From contig JODU01000024.1 of the NCBI GenBank assembly GCA_000720845.1, positions 1-64,000 of the forward strand: a stretch of 64,000 bases of DNA. The letters run 5' to 3'. This stretch comes from Kitasatospora aureofaciens. Its GTDB lineage: Bacteria; Actinomycetota; Actinomycetes; Streptomycetales; Streptomycetaceae. Positions 34,749-44,564 of this stretch are shown piece after piece. The notes under the pieces are model-generated. The model ran no database searches and was not told the origin of the DNA. It worked only from the letters and a program-made list of their open reading frames with translations. The position numbers and the translations under genes were made by a program. Within the stretch, counting starts at the first letter, position 1, and the number at the start of each line of letters is the position of its first letter.

Positions 34749-36215
34749 CTACTTCCCGGGTGTCGGGAGGTCCTGGTCGGCCTGGTGGGCGACCCGGCGC
34801 CGGACGCCGAACCAGCCGGCCACCAGCATCACCGCGATCACGGGCACCAGCAGCACGGTCTTGCGGCCGACCTCCTCGTCGTTCCACATCAGGCCGATGA
34901 CAGCCAGCAGGAAGGCGATCGTGACGATCTCCGTGACGGGGCTGCCGGGCAGCCGGAAGCGCGGCCGTTCGACCAGGCCCGCCCGCGCCCGGCGGACGAA
35001 CACCAGGTGGCAGATCATGATGATCACCCAGGTGCTGATGATGCCCAGGGAGGCGACGTTCAGCACGATCTCGAAGGCCTTGCTCGGCACAAGGTAGTTG
35101 AGGCCGACACCGAGGACGCAGACCGCGCAGGTCAGCAGGATGCCGCCGTAGGGGACCTGGCTGCGGCTCATCACGCCGGTGAACCTGGGCGCGGAGCCCG
35201 CCATCGCCATGGAACGCAGGATGCGGCCGGTGGAGTACAGGCCGGAGTTCAGCGACGACATCGCGGCGGTGAGCACGACGAGGTTCATCACGTCACCGGC
35301 GGCCGGCACACCGATCCCCGACAGCACCGTGACGAAGGGACTCTCGTCACCCGAGTAGAGCGAACTCGGCAGCAGCAGGGCCAGGAGCACGACCGAGCCG
35401 ACGTAGAACACGGCCACCCGCCACATGATCGAGTTCACCGCGCGGGGAACGATCTTGTGCGGCTCAGCGGTCTCACCGGCGGCGACGCCGACCAGCTCCA
35501 GGGCCGCGTAGGAGAAGATCACGCCCTGCATGACCAGGACCACGGGCATCACCCCGTGCGGGAGGACGCCGCCGTGGTCGGTGATCATGCCCACGCCCGG
35601 GGTCTGCCCGCTCACCTCGTGCTGGGTGGCGAGCAGGAAAATGCCGATCAGCATGAAACCGACGAGGGTGGCGACCTTGACGATCGCGAACCAGAACTCC
35701 ATCTCGCCGAAGATCTTCACCGAGATGAGGTTCACGGCCAGAACCACCGCGAGGGCGACCAGGGCGAGCACCCATTGGGGGATGCTCGTGAACATGCTCC
35801 AGTAGTGCGTGTACAGCGCGATCGCGGTGATGTCGGCGATACCGGTCGTCGACCAGTTCAGGAAGTACATCCAGCCCGCGACGTAGGCCCCCTTCTCGCC
35901 GAGGAACTCGCGCGCGTACGACACGAAGGATCCGGAGGACGGCCGGTAGAGCACCAGCTCACCGAGCGCCTTGACGACGAAGAAGGCGAAGACGCCGGCG
36001 ACGAGGTAGGCGATCGCGAGCGCCGGTCCGGCGTCGCGCAGGCGTCCGCCGGCGCCGAGGAAGAGGCCGGTGCCGATCGCGCCGCCGATGGCGATCATGT
36101 TGACGTGGCGGGCCTTGAGGTCCTTGCTGTAGCCGGCGTCGCCCGCGTCCGCGGGTCGTTCGGCCGCCTGTGGGTGGGCGGCGGCCTGTGCCGTGGCGAC
36201 GGCGTCCTTGCTCAC
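34749..36215 (-). CDS. Amino-acid permease, APC superfamily (AnsP/GabP-like)
   Basis: The 488-residue transporter has twelve predicted membrane segments. It has the APC start signature LKARHVNMIAIGGAIGTGLF, and SGSFVSYAREFLGEKGAYVAGW and GEMEFWFAIVKV as in asparagine and GABA permeases. Substrate cannot be fixed; an L-asparagine permease is the closest remembered match. The GTG start at 36215 has only a weak GAGAG upstream. A MerR regulator gene is divergent, with 231 bp between them that contain two inverted repeats. Confidence 0.88.
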   Translation of the reverse strand: MSKDAVATAQAAAHPQAAERPADAGDAGYSKDLKARHVNMIAIGGAIGTGLFLGAGGRLRDAGPALAIAYLVAGVFAFFVVKALGELVLYRPSSGSFVSYAREFLGEKGAYVAGWMYFLNWSTTGIADITAIALYTHYWSMFTSIPQWVLALVALAVVLAVNLISVKIFGEMEFWFAIVKVATLVGFMLIGIFLLATQHEVSGQTPGVGMITDHGGVLPHGVMPVVLVMQGVIFSYAALELVGVAAGETAEPHKIVPRAVNSIMWRVAVFYVGSVVLLALLLPSSLYSGDESPFVTVLSGIGVPAAGDVMNLVVLTAAMSSLNSGLYSTGRILRSMAMAGSAPRFTGVMSRSQVPYGGILLTCAVCVLGVGLNYLVPSKAFEIVLNVASLGIISTWVIIMICHLVFVRRARAGLVERPRFRLPGSPVTEIVTIAFLLAVIGLMWNDEEVGRKTVLLVPVIAVMLVAGWFGVRRRVAHQADQDLPTPGK

Positions 36216-36318
36216 GGGTGGTTCCACTCTCTGGTGCGCCCGGGCGGGATGTGCCCGGGTCGTCCGTACAGTGACAAGGCCCGCACCACCCTCGCGGCAC
36301 AGACCAAGGCAGCACCTT

Positions 36319-36366
36319 CCCACGACGCTGCGTGGGCATGCGGTGGCTCATGTCACACAGCGTGAC
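36319..36366. promoter_or_regulatory. Two inverted repeats between permease and MerR genes
   Basis: CCCACG-6 nt-CGTGGG (36319-36336) and GTCAC-5 nt-GTGAC (36352-36366) lie near the middle of the divergent region, at a position from which a regulator could control either gene. Confidence 0.45.
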
Positions 36367-36410
36367 TTCTCACATGATCCACCGACGGTCTCCACGTGGT
36401 GCACAAGAGG

Positions 36411-36439
36411 TGTCACAGCATCGGTGAGACAGCGATACT
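36411..36439 (+). promoter_or_regulatory. Probable merR promoter
   Basis: TGTCAC and GATACT are 17 bp apart. GATACT ends 7 nt before the ATG, so the mRNA may be leaderless. Confidence 0.4.
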
Positions 36440-36446
36440 GCTACAC

Positions 36447-37175
36447 ATGACGACGAGCGACACCGAGGCGGCCGACGCCGGAGGGCAGACCCTCACGATC
36501 GACGAGCTGGCCGCGCGGGCCGGCGTCACGGTGCGCACGGTCCGCTTCTACGGCACCAAGGGTCTGCTGCCGCCGCCGGTGATCGGCCCGCGCCGGGTGG
36601 GGCACTACGACGGGGAGCACCTGGCCCGGCTGGCGCTGATCGAGGAGTTGCAGCACCAGGGCATGACGCTGGCCGCGATCGAGCGGTACCTGGGGCAGCT
36701 GCCGAAGGACCTGAGCGCCCAGGACCTGGCGCTGCACCGCGCGGTGGTGGCCTCCTGGGCGCCTCGGACGGTGGAGCGGGTCACCCGTGAGGAGCTGGGC
36801 AGGCGGGCGGGGCGGCCGCTCACCGACGAGGAGGTGGACCGGCTGGGGGCGATGGACGTCGTGGTGCCCGACGGCGACGGCCAGGGTTACCGCGTCGACG
36901 TCGGGCTGCTCCGGCTCGGCGTCGAGCTGCTCGACGTGCCCTTCTCCCCCGAGACGGTCCTCGCCGCCCGTACCGCCCTCCTGGAGCACTCCCGCGCCGC
37001 CGCGCGGGACCTGTCGCGGCTGCTGCGCGAGGCGGTCGCCGGACGCGGCACGCGGGACGTGCGGTCGCTGTCCGCCCACATGCACCCGCTGGTGGTGCAG
37101 GCGCTGCTCACCACGTTCCAGCGGTCGCTGCGCGAGGAACTGCGGGAGTGGCTCGACGAGGAGGCCGGTGAATGA
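36447..37175 (+). CDS. MerR-family transcriptional regulator
   Basis: The 242-residue protein has the MerR winged helix at residues 17-85 (LTIDELAARAGVTVRTVRFYG, then GHYDGEHLARLALIEELQ). A long C-terminal helical region without metal-binding cysteines follows, so it probably senses an organic ligand. The ATG at 36447 lacks a ribosome site; GATACT lies at leaderless distance. It may control the divergent permease or itself. Its 3' end is 9 bp from the convergent fadB stop. Confidence 0.88.
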   Translation: MTTSDTEAADAGGQTLTIDELAARAGVTVRTVRFYGTKGLLPPPVIGPRRVGHYDGEHLARLALIEELQHQGMTLAAIERYLGQLPKDLSAQDLALHRAVVASWAPRTVERVTREELGRRAGRPLTDEEVDRLGAMDVVVPDGDGQGYRVDVGLLRLGVELLDVPFSPETVLAARTALLEHSRAAARDLSRLLREAVAGRGTRDVRSLSAHMHPLVVQALLTTFQRSLREELREWLDEEAGE

Positions 37176-37184
37176 TCCGGCGGC

Positions 37185-39365
37185 TCAGCGGCCGTCCGTG
37201 AAGACCTCCCCCTTCTCCGCCTTCTCGACCAGCAGCGCGGGCGGGGTGAAGCGCTCGCCGTAGCGGTCGGCCAGTTCGCGCGCGCGGGCGACGAAGCCCG
37301 GCAGGCCGCCCTCGTAGCCGTTGATGTACTGCAGGACGCCGCCGGTCCAGCCGGGGAAGCCGATGCCGAGGATCGAGCCGATGTTGGCGTCGGCGACGGA
37401 GGTCAGTACGCCCTCCTCCAGGAGCTTGACGGTGTCCAGCGCCTCCGAGAAGAGCATGCGCTCCTGCATGTCGGCGAACGGGATCTCGTGCCCCGGCTTG
37501 GTGAAGTGCTCGCGCAGGCCCGGCCACAGCCCGGCACGCCTGCCGTCCTCGCCGTACTCGTAGAAGCCGGCGCCGCCACTGCGTCCGGGGCGCCGGAACT
37601 CGTCGACCATGCGGTCGATGACCGACTCGGCGGGGTGCGCGGTCCAGGTGCCGCCCGCCTCCTCCACGGCCCGCTTCGTCTCCTGGCGGATCTTCCGCGG
37701 GAGGGTCAGGGTCAGCTCGTCCATCAGGGACAGCACCTTGGCCGGGTAGCCGGCCTGGGCCGCCGCCTGCTCGACGGAGGCGGGCTCGATGCCCTCGCCG
37801 ACCATCGCGACGCCCTCGTTGATGAAATGGCCGATGACCCGGGAGGTGAAGAAGCCCCGCGAGTCGTTGACCACGATCGGCGTCTTGCTGATCTGCCGGA
37901 CCAGGTCGAACGCCCGCGCCAGCGCCTCCTCTCCGGTGCGCTCACCCTTGATGATCTCCACCAGCGGCATCTTGTCCACCGGCGAGAAGAAGTGCAGCCC
38001 GATGAAGTCGGCCTGGCGCTCGACGCCCTCGGCCAGCGCCGTGATCGGCAGCGTCGAGGTGTTCGAGCACAGCAGCGCGTCCGGGGCGACGACGTGCTCG
38101 ATCTCCTGGAACACCTTGTGCTTGAGCGCGGTGTCCTCGAACACCGCCTCGATCACCGCGTCGCACCCCGCCAGGTCGCCCACCTCCGCGGTCGGCGTGA
38201 TCCGGGCCAGGAGCGCGTCGGCCTTCTCCTGGCTCGTACGCCCCTTCGCCACCGCCTTCGCGCACAGCTTCTCCGAGTACGCCTTGCCCTTGACCGCCGA
38301 TTCCAGGGCGACGTCCTTCAGCACGACCTCGATGCCCGCGCGGGCGCACGAGTAGGCGATGCCCGCGCCCATCATCCCGGCGCCCAGCACGGCCACCTTG
38401 GTGACCTTCCTCGGCTCGACGCCCTTGGGGCGGTTGGCGCCCGAGTTGACCGCCTGGAGGTCGAAGAAGAACGCCTGGATCATGTTCTTCGAGGTCTGTC
38501 CGGCGGCCAGCTCGACGAAGTAGCGGGCCTCGATGACCTGGGCGGTCTCGAAGTCGACCTGGGAGCCCTCGACGGCGGCGGCCATGATGTTGCGCGGCGC
38601 CGGGTAGGGGGCGCCGTTCGTCTGCTTGCGCAGGTTGGCCGGGAAGGCGGGCAGGTTGGCGGCGAACTTCGGGTGGGACGGGGTGCCGCCGGGGATGCGG
38701 TAGCCGGGCCGGTCCCAGGGCTGGGCGGATTCCGGGTGGGCGTCGATGAAGGCGCGGGCCTTGGCGAGCATGTCCTCGCGGCTGTCGGCGACCTCGTCGA
38801 CCAGGCCGTTCTCCTGGGCGCGGCGCGGGTTGTACTGGGTGCCCTGGAGGAGGACCTTCAGCAGCGCGTCGGTGATGCCGAGCATCCGGACGGTGCGGAC
38901 GACGCCGCCGCCTCCGGGGAGCAGGCCGAGGGTGACCTCGGGGCAGCCGATCTTGGAGCCGGGCGCGTCGAGGGCGACGCGGTGGTGGCAGGCCAGCGCG
39001 ATCTCGTAGCCGCCGCCGAGGGCCGCGCCGTTCATGGCGGCGACGACGGGCTTGCCGAGGGTCTCGATGCGGCGCAGGTTGCGCTTGATGGCCATGCCGC
39101 CGTCGAAGAGGTCCTGGGCGGTCTCCGGGGTGACGCGGATGAGGTCGCGCAGGTCACCGCCGGCGAAGAAGGTCTTCTTGGCGGAGGTGACGATGACGCC
39201 GCGGACGGAGTCCTTCTCGGCCTCCAGGCGGTCGGTGACCGCCGCCAGGGAGTCGCGGAACGCCTGGTTCATGGTGTTCGCGGACTGGGCGGGGTCGTCG
39301 AGGACGAGGGTGACGACGCCGGTGTCGTCTTGCTCCCAGCGGATGGTGGTGGGCTCGGTGCTCAT
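37185..39365 (-). CDS. FadB-like enoyl-CoA hydratase/3-hydroxyacyl-CoA dehydrogenase
   Basis: The 726-residue trifunctional-type beta-oxidation protein. Residues 1-190 are the crotonase domain, with GGYEIALACH and GCPEVTLGLLPGGGG carrying the catalytic glutamates. Residues 320-500 are the NAD domain (GAGMMG at 328-333), and the rest is the 3-hydroxyacyl-CoA dehydrogenase C-terminal domain (FVTSRVIGHF-like TSRVIGHFINEG). Start ATG 39365 with GGAG 10 nt upstream. It follows the thiolase gene by 44 nt in one operon. Confidence 0.95.
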   Translation of the reverse strand: MSTEPTTIRWEQDDTGVVTLVLDDPAQSANTMNQAFRDSLAAVTDRLEAEKDSVRGVIVTSAKKTFFAGGDLRDLIRVTPETAQDLFDGGMAIKRNLRRIETLGKPVVAAMNGAALGGGYEIALACHHRVALDAPGSKIGCPEVTLGLLPGGGGVVRTVRMLGITDALLKVLLQGTQYNPRRAQENGLVDEVADSREDMLAKARAFIDAHPESAQPWDRPGYRIPGGTPSHPKFAANLPAFPANLRKQTNGAPYPAPRNIMAAAVEGSQVDFETAQVIEARYFVELAAGQTSKNMIQAFFFDLQAVNSGANRPKGVEPRKVTKVAVLGAGMMGAGIAYSCARAGIEVVLKDVALESAVKGKAYSEKLCAKAVAKGRTSQEKADALLARITPTAEVGDLAGCDAVIEAVFEDTALKHKVFQEIEHVVAPDALLCSNTSTLPITALAEGVERQADFIGLHFFSPVDKMPLVEIIKGERTGEEALARAFDLVRQISKTPIVVNDSRGFFTSRVIGHFINEGVAMVGEGIEPASVEQAAAQAGYPAKVLSLMDELTLTLPRKIRQETKRAVEEAGGTWTAHPAESVIDRMVDEFRRPGRSGGAGFYEYGEDGRRAGLWPGLREHFTKPGHEIPFADMQERMLFSEALDTVKLLEEGVLTSVADANIGSILGIGFPGWTGGVLQYINGYEGGLPGFVARARELADRYGERFTPPALLVEKAEKGEVFTDGR

Positions 39366-39409
39366 GAGGGTGTGCTCCAGGTGATCCGTCGTGATCCGTC
39401 GGGAGGGGG

Positions 39410-40624
<1,215 letters not shown>

Positions 40625-40635
40625 TGGCAGGCCTT

Positions 40636-41823
40636 TCACTGAGGGTTGTGGACTGCGGGGTTCGGGAGGGGGGCCGGGGACGGGGCCCAGTCGGGGGCCA
40701 GCCCCCAGTCGCGGACCACGGCCTCGGTGCCGGCGCCGGGCAGGGCCGGCCCGGTGCGTACGGCGGTGGGGGTCGCGGAGAAGCGGGGCGCGGGGGCGGG
40801 CTGGGTGATGCCGTCGTGGTCGGTGAAGGTGGAGCGGGCGGCGAGGTGCGGGTGGTGCGGGGCCTCGCGCAGCGACAGGACGGGAGCGGTGCAGGCGTCG
40901 GAGTCCGCGAAGAGCGCCGTCCACTCGTCGCGGGTACGGGACTTGAACCGGGCGGCGACGGCCGCGCGCAGCTCGGGCCAGCGGGCCGGGTCGTCGCGGG
41001 CCGGTGCCTGCTCGGGGATGCCGAGGAGCCGCGTGAACTCGGCGTAGAACCGGGGCTCCAGGGCGCCGACCGCCATGTACCGGCCGTCGGCGGTCTCGTA
41101 GGTGCCGTAGAAGGGGCAGCCGCCGTCGAGGAGGTTGGCGCCGCGCCGGTCCTGCCAGCCGCCGGCGGCCAGCATGCCGTGGATCATCGCGGAGAGGTGG
41201 GCGGCGCCGTCGACGATGGCGGCGTCCACGACCTGCCCGGTGCCGTTCTCCCGCGCGTGGTGCAGGGCGGCGAGGATTCCGACGACCAGGTAGAGGGAGC
41301 CGCCCGCGTAGTCGCCGAGGAGGTTGGCGGGGACGGCCGGGGGCTCGCCGGGGGCGCCGATCATGCCGAGGGTGCCGGTGAGTGCGATGTACCCGATGTC
41401 GTGCCCGGCGCGCGGGGCGAGCGGGCCTTCCTGGCCCCAGCCGGTCATGCGGCCGTAGACGAGCGCCGGGTTGCGGGCGTGGCAGTCCGCGGGGCCGATG
41501 CCGAGCCGTTCGGCGACGCCGGGGCGGTAGCCCTCGATCAGGACGTCGGCGCGTTCGGCGAGGTCGAGGACGCGGGCCGGGCCGTCCGGTGCCTTGAGGT
41601 CGACGACCACGGAGCGCTTGTTGCGGTTGGTCACGTCGTGGGCGGGGTCGATGCCGAGGCCGGGCCCGCCGGGACGGTCGACACGCACGACGTCGGCGCC
41701 CAGGTCGGCCAGGAGCATGGCGGCGAACGGGCCGGGACCGATCCCGGCCAGCTCGACCACGCGCACACCAGTGAGCGGGCCGTCGGCGCCCGGCGTCCGC
41801 GTCGGCGTCTTCGCTTCCGACAT
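40636..41823 (-). CDS. CaiB/BaiF family III CoA-transferase, alpha-methylacyl-CoA racemase-like
   Basis: The 395-residue family III CoA-transferase fold protein starts with GVRVVELAGIGPGPFAAMLL and LADLGADVVRVDRPGG, the order typical of alpha-methylacyl-CoA racemases. The catalytic aspartate is in NLLGDYAGG. Its place ahead of fadA and fadB suggests it epimerises or activates branched acyl-CoA before beta-oxidation (inference). ATG 41823 has GGGGG about 5 nt upstream. Promoter and operator-like repeats lie at 41865-41917. Confidence 0.88.
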   Translation of the reverse strand: MSEAKTPTRTPGADGPLTGVRVVELAGIGPGPFAAMLLADLGADVVRVDRPGGPGLGIDPAHDVTNRNKRSVVVDLKAPDGPARVLDLAERADVLIEGYRPGVAERLGIGPADCHARNPALVYGRMTGWGQEGPLAPRAGHDIGYIALTGTLGMIGAPGEPPAVPANLLGDYAGGSLYLVVGILAALHHARENGTGQVVDAAIVDGAAHLSAMIHGMLAAGGWQDRRGANLLDGGCPFYGTYETADGRYMAVGALEPRFYAEFTRLLGIPEQAPARDDPARWPELRAAVAARFKSRTRDEWTALFADSDACTAPVLSLREAPHHPHLAARSTFTDHDGITQPAPAPRFSATPTAVRTGPALPGAGTEAVVRDWGLAPDWAPSPAPLPNPAVHNPQ

Positions 41824-41864
41824 CCAGCCCCCAGCTCTGTGACACAACCGATGTAACACCAGTG

Positions 41865-41917
41865 ATGCTAAGAACGTGTTCCACTGGGCACAAGACCCGG
41901 GCGAGCAAGCGCTTAGC
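41865..41917 (-). promoter_or_regulatory. Promoter with two operator-like palindromes for the beta-oxidation operon
   Basis: Reading the minus strand, TAGCAT at 41870-41865 is a likely -10, and GAAC-2 nt-GTTC (41872-41881) overlaps its upstream edge. Further up, AGCAAGCGCTTAGC (41904-41917) contains a palindromic AAGCGCTT core. The first resembles the KstR site (TnnAACnnGTTnnA) and the second the KstR2 site of actinobacteria, as remembered. Confidence 0.5.
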
Positions 41918-42030
41918 CAATTATGGTGCAGGCTCCTCGCCGGGCCGCGCGCTCCTCACGCTAGCCTCGGCCACCGGCAACGGCGCGTGCTGCGGGCCCA
42001 GGGGTTGCCGACGGGTGACGGAGGGATGTC

Positions 42031-43221
42031 ATGAGCAGGCTGAAAGCGGCCGACCGGCCGTACGACATCGTGCTGTTCGGGGCGACGGGGTTCGTCGGCG
42101 AGCTGACGGCGGAGTACCTCGCCGCGCACGCGCCGGACGGGCTGCGCTGGGCGATCGCCGGCCGCAGCGAGGAGAGGCTGCGCCGGCTGCGCGACCGGCT
42201 GACGGGTGCGGCGGACACCGCGGCGGACGTCGGCGTGCTGCTCGCGGACGTGTCCGACCCGGCCTCGCTGCGCGAACTCGCCGGGCACGCGCGCGTGGTG
42301 GCCACGACGGTCGGTCCCTACGTCCGGTACGGCGACGCGCTGGTGGCCGCCTGCGCGGACGCCGGCACGGACTACCTCGACCTCACCGGGGAGCCCGAGT
42401 TCGTGGACCTGGCCTACGTCCGCCACGACACCCGCGCGCGGGAGACCGGCGCCCGCCTGGTGCACGCCTGCGGCTTCGACTCCGTCCCGCACGACCTCGG
42501 CGTGTACCTCACCGTGCGGCACCTGCCGGAGGGCGTGCCGCTGACCGTGGACGGCTTCGTGCGGGCCGGCGCCGCTTTCTCGGGCGGTACGTTCGCCTCC
42601 GCGCTGGGCCAGTTCGCGCGTGGCCGCGCGCTGCGGGCCGCCGCGCTGGAGCGCCGGCGGCACGAGCCGCGTCTGGTGGGCCGCCGCGTGGTGACGCCGA
42701 CCGGGGCGCCGCGGTTCGCCGGGGAGGTGGGGGCGTGGGCGCTGCCGCTGCCGACCGTGGACGCGCAGATCGTGCGCCGCTCCGCGAAGGCTCTGGACCG
42801 CTACGGTCCGGACTTCCGCTACCGCCACTACGCGGCCGTGCGGCGACTGCCCGTCGCGGTGGGCGGGGTGGCGGCCGTGGGCGCGCTGATGGCGGCGGCC
42901 CAGGTGCCGGCCGCGCGGCGCTGGCTGTCCGGGCGGCTCGCGCCGGGCGAGGGACCGAGCGCCGAGCGGCGGGCCAAGAGCTGGTTCTCGGTCCGCTTCG
43001 TGGGCGAGGGCGGTGGCCGGAGGGTGTTCACCGAGGTCGCGGGCGGGGACCCCGGGTACGACGAGACGGCCAAGATGTTCGCCGAGGCGGCGCTCTGCCT
43101 GGCCCTCGACTCCCTGCCGCCGACGGCCGGACAGGTCACGACGGCCGTGGCGATGGGCGACGCGCTGACCGAGCGGCTGCGGGCGGCGGGCATCGGCTTC
43201 CGGGTGGCCGCGACGCGCTGA
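42031..43221 (+). CDS. Saccharopine dehydrogenase-like / trans-acting enoyl reductase-like protein
   Basis: The 396-residue NAD(P)-binding protein has the Rossmann motif VLFGATGFVGELTAEYL, the domain known from saccharopine dehydrogenase-like proteins and the mycobacterial trans-acting enoyl reductase of phenolic-lipid synthesis. A hydrophobic stretch near residue 270 (VAVGGVAAVGALMAAA) suggests membrane contact. The substrate is probably lipid-linked, but this is a family-level guess. ATG 42031 has GGAGGG 5 nt upstream. Confidence 0.85.
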   Translation: MSRLKAADRPYDIVLFGATGFVGELTAEYLAAHAPDGLRWAIAGRSEERLRRLRDRLTGAADTAADVGVLLADVSDPASLRELAGHARVVATTVGPYVRYGDALVAACADAGTDYLDLTGEPEFVDLAYVRHDTRARETGARLVHACGFDSVPHDLGVYLTVRHLPEGVPLTVDGFVRAGAAFSGGTFASALGQFARGRALRAAALERRRHEPRLVGRRVVTPTGAPRFAGEVGAWALPLPTVDAQIVRRSAKALDRYGPDFRYRHYAAVRRLPVAVGGVAAVGALMAAAQVPAARRWLSGRLAPGEGPSAERRAKSWFSVRFVGEGGGRRVFTEVAGGDPGYDETAKMFAEAALCLALDSLPPTAGQVTTAVAMGDALTERLRAAGIGFRVAATR

Positions 43222-43263
43222 TCAGCCGTTCCCCGACGCGCTGACCAGCAACGCTCCCCGGGA

Positions 43264-43303
43264 GGTGTGCGGCGGTCCGGTCCGGGGGTGTGCGGCGGTC
43301 CGG
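43264..43303. repeat. Two direct copies of a 17-bp sequence
   Basis: GGTGTGCGGCGGTCCGG occurs at 43264-43280 and again at 43287-43303, a 23-bp period, between two converging genes. Probably a local slippage duplication. Confidence 0.6.
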
Positions 43304-43312
43304 CGGCCGCCG

Positions 43313-43459
43313 CTACCCGGACCACCCTGCGATCGTGTAGATCATCCCGACGATCCAGGCCAGCCCGGCGCCCACCGCCAGCACCAGCCCCACGACCACG
43401 GCCCGCTCCACGGGGCGGCCGGACCGGGCCGAGTACTTGGGTGCACGGTGTGTCGTCAT
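43313..43459 (-). CDS. Small membrane protein, 48 residues, unknown
   Basis: Basic cytoplasmic N-terminus (MTTHRAPKYSARSGRPVERA) followed by one predicted membrane helix (VVVGLVLAVGAGLAWIVGMI). ATG 43459 has AGGGTGG 5 nt upstream. I do not recognise a family. It stands alone on this strand, between the reductase gene and a small divergent protein. Confidence 0.6.
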   Translation of the reverse strand: MTTHRAPKYSARSGRPVERAVVVGLVLAVGAGLAWIVGMIYTIAGWSG

Positions 43460-43620
43460 GCGTCCACCCTGCCGGGGCCGCCGCCGGCAGCACATCCGTA
43501 CGGGTACTCAGATCCACCTGCGCGATCGGAACAGCCGATTTGAGACTTCCACGGCGTCCTCCTCGGCACTTCCCGCTGCTCCCGGGCATCACGCGCGCCG
43601 AAGTCCCAAGAAGGAGTTCA

Positions 43621-43641
43621 ATGAAACCCTTGAAGGCATGA
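43621..43641 (+). other. Six-codon leader frame with a strong ribosome site
   Basis: AAGGAG lies 4 nt before an ATG that codes only MKPLKA and stop. The stop overlaps the ATG of the next gene (ATGA). The following gene has no usable ribosome site of its own, so translation may pass through this leader. Confidence 0.4.
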
Positions 43642-43832
43642 AGTTCCTTCTCGAAGTCACCATGGACGAGGGCGCCCTCGCCGAGGACCCCACGGGCGAA
43701 CTGCAGCGGATCCTGCGGTACTGGGGCGGCAACCTGAAGCACTACGCGCTGCGGCCCGGCGACGGCTCGGAGATCTACGACTCGGCGTACCGGGAGGTGG
43801 GCCGCTGGAGCATCGCGGATCAGGCCGGGTAG
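43638..43832 (+). CDS. Small soluble protein, 64 residues, unknown
   Basis: Acidic 64-residue protein beginning MKFLLEVTMDEGALAED, with GELQRILRYWGGNLKHY in the middle and ending YREVGRWSIADQAG. I recognise only that such proteins are common beside other Streptomyces genes; the function is unknown. Starts at ATG 43638 through ATGA overlap with a six-codon leader. Its 3' end overlaps the convergent endonuclease V gene by 13 nt. Confidence 0.68.
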   Translation: MKFLLEVTMDEGALAEDPTGELQRILRYWGGNLKHYALRPGDGSEIYDSAYREVGRWSIADQAG

Positions 43833-44521
43833 GCGGCGTCCCGCAGGGCCGCGCGGCACAGGGCGTCCGCCCTGCGGGTGGTCTCCGGCAGCCGGTAGGC
43901 GGGCGTCAGGGCCAGGGTGTGGGCGCAGGCGTTGCCGAGGTCCACCCGGTGCCCGACGGAGACGAAGACGGGCTTCACCGCGTCGCGGGTGCGCACCGCG
44001 CGCCCGACCTCCTCCGCTCCGGCGAGCAGCGGCGACGTACTGCCGCGCGGGGCGGCCGGGTCGTCGTAGGTGAAGGTGAAGGGGTTCTTGGCCACGCCGA
44101 TCGTGGGCAGGCCGGTCAGGACGCCCAGGTGGCTCGCCAGGCCGAAGCGGCGCGGGTGGGCCAGACCGTATCCGTCGCAGACGACCAGGCCGGGCGGACA
44201 GGGCAGCGCCTCCAGGGCGGCGAGCACGGTCGGGATCTCCCGGAACGCGAGCAGGCCGGGCACGTAGGGGAAGGAGATCCGGCCGACGGCCGTGGCCTCG
44301 GCGACGACGGCGAGGGTCGCGGCGTCCAGCACGACGGCCGCCGCCGCGACGACGTCGCGTTCGTCGTCGTAGGCGACGTCCACGCCGGTGATCCGGCCGG
44401 TGCCGGGCCGGGGTCCGGGCTCGTCGAGCACCACGCGTGCGCGTAGTTCGTCCTGGACGGCGCGGGCCCGCTCCTCGGTCGTGGGCCAGTCGGCGGGGGT
44501 CTGCGCGGTCACGGTCGTCAT
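43820..44521 (-). CDS. nfi: Endonuclease V (deoxyinosine-specific)
   Basis: Cleaves DNA (or RNA in some homologues) next to deaminated adenine. The 233-residue protein has ITGVDVAYDDE (first catalytic aspartate), FPYVPGLLAFREIP (wedge region) and CDGYGLAHPRRFGLASHLG (second aspartate and histidine). KNPF and VGHRVDLGNA near the end fit the family. ATG 44521 has no ribosome site, but TAGGCT lies 10 nt upstream, so it is possibly leaderless. Only 43 bp separate it from the divergent gene. Confidence 0.94.
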   Translation of the reverse strand: MTTVTAQTPADWPTTEERARAVQDELRARVVLDEPGPRPGTGRITGVDVAYDDERDVVAAAAVVLDAATLAVVAEATAVGRISFPYVPGLLAFREIPTVLAALEALPCPPGLVVCDGYGLAHPRRFGLASHLGVLTGLPTIGVAKNPFTFTYDDPAAPRGSTSPLLAGAEEVGRAVRTRDAVKPVFVSVGHRVDLGNACAHTLALTPAYRLPETTRRADALCRAALRDAAYPA

Positions 44522-44531
44522 GGTGGCCGCA

Positions 44532-44557
44532 AGCCTAACGGGAGCCGGGCGTAGGCT
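44532..44557. promoter_or_regulatory. Facing -10 hexamers of a 43-bp divergent promoter
   Basis: TAGGCT on the minus strand (44537-44532) serves the endonuclease gene and TAGGCT on the plus strand (44552-44557) the YCII gene. With 14 bp between them, each -35 must lie close to or beyond the other start, so the two promoters should interfere. Confidence 0.45.
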
Positions 44558-44564
44558 CGCGAAC

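Noticed and set aside
34236..36365. 709-codon open frame antisense to the permease
   Set aside because: His/Asp/Gly-rich shadow of the membrane protein gene; no start signal.
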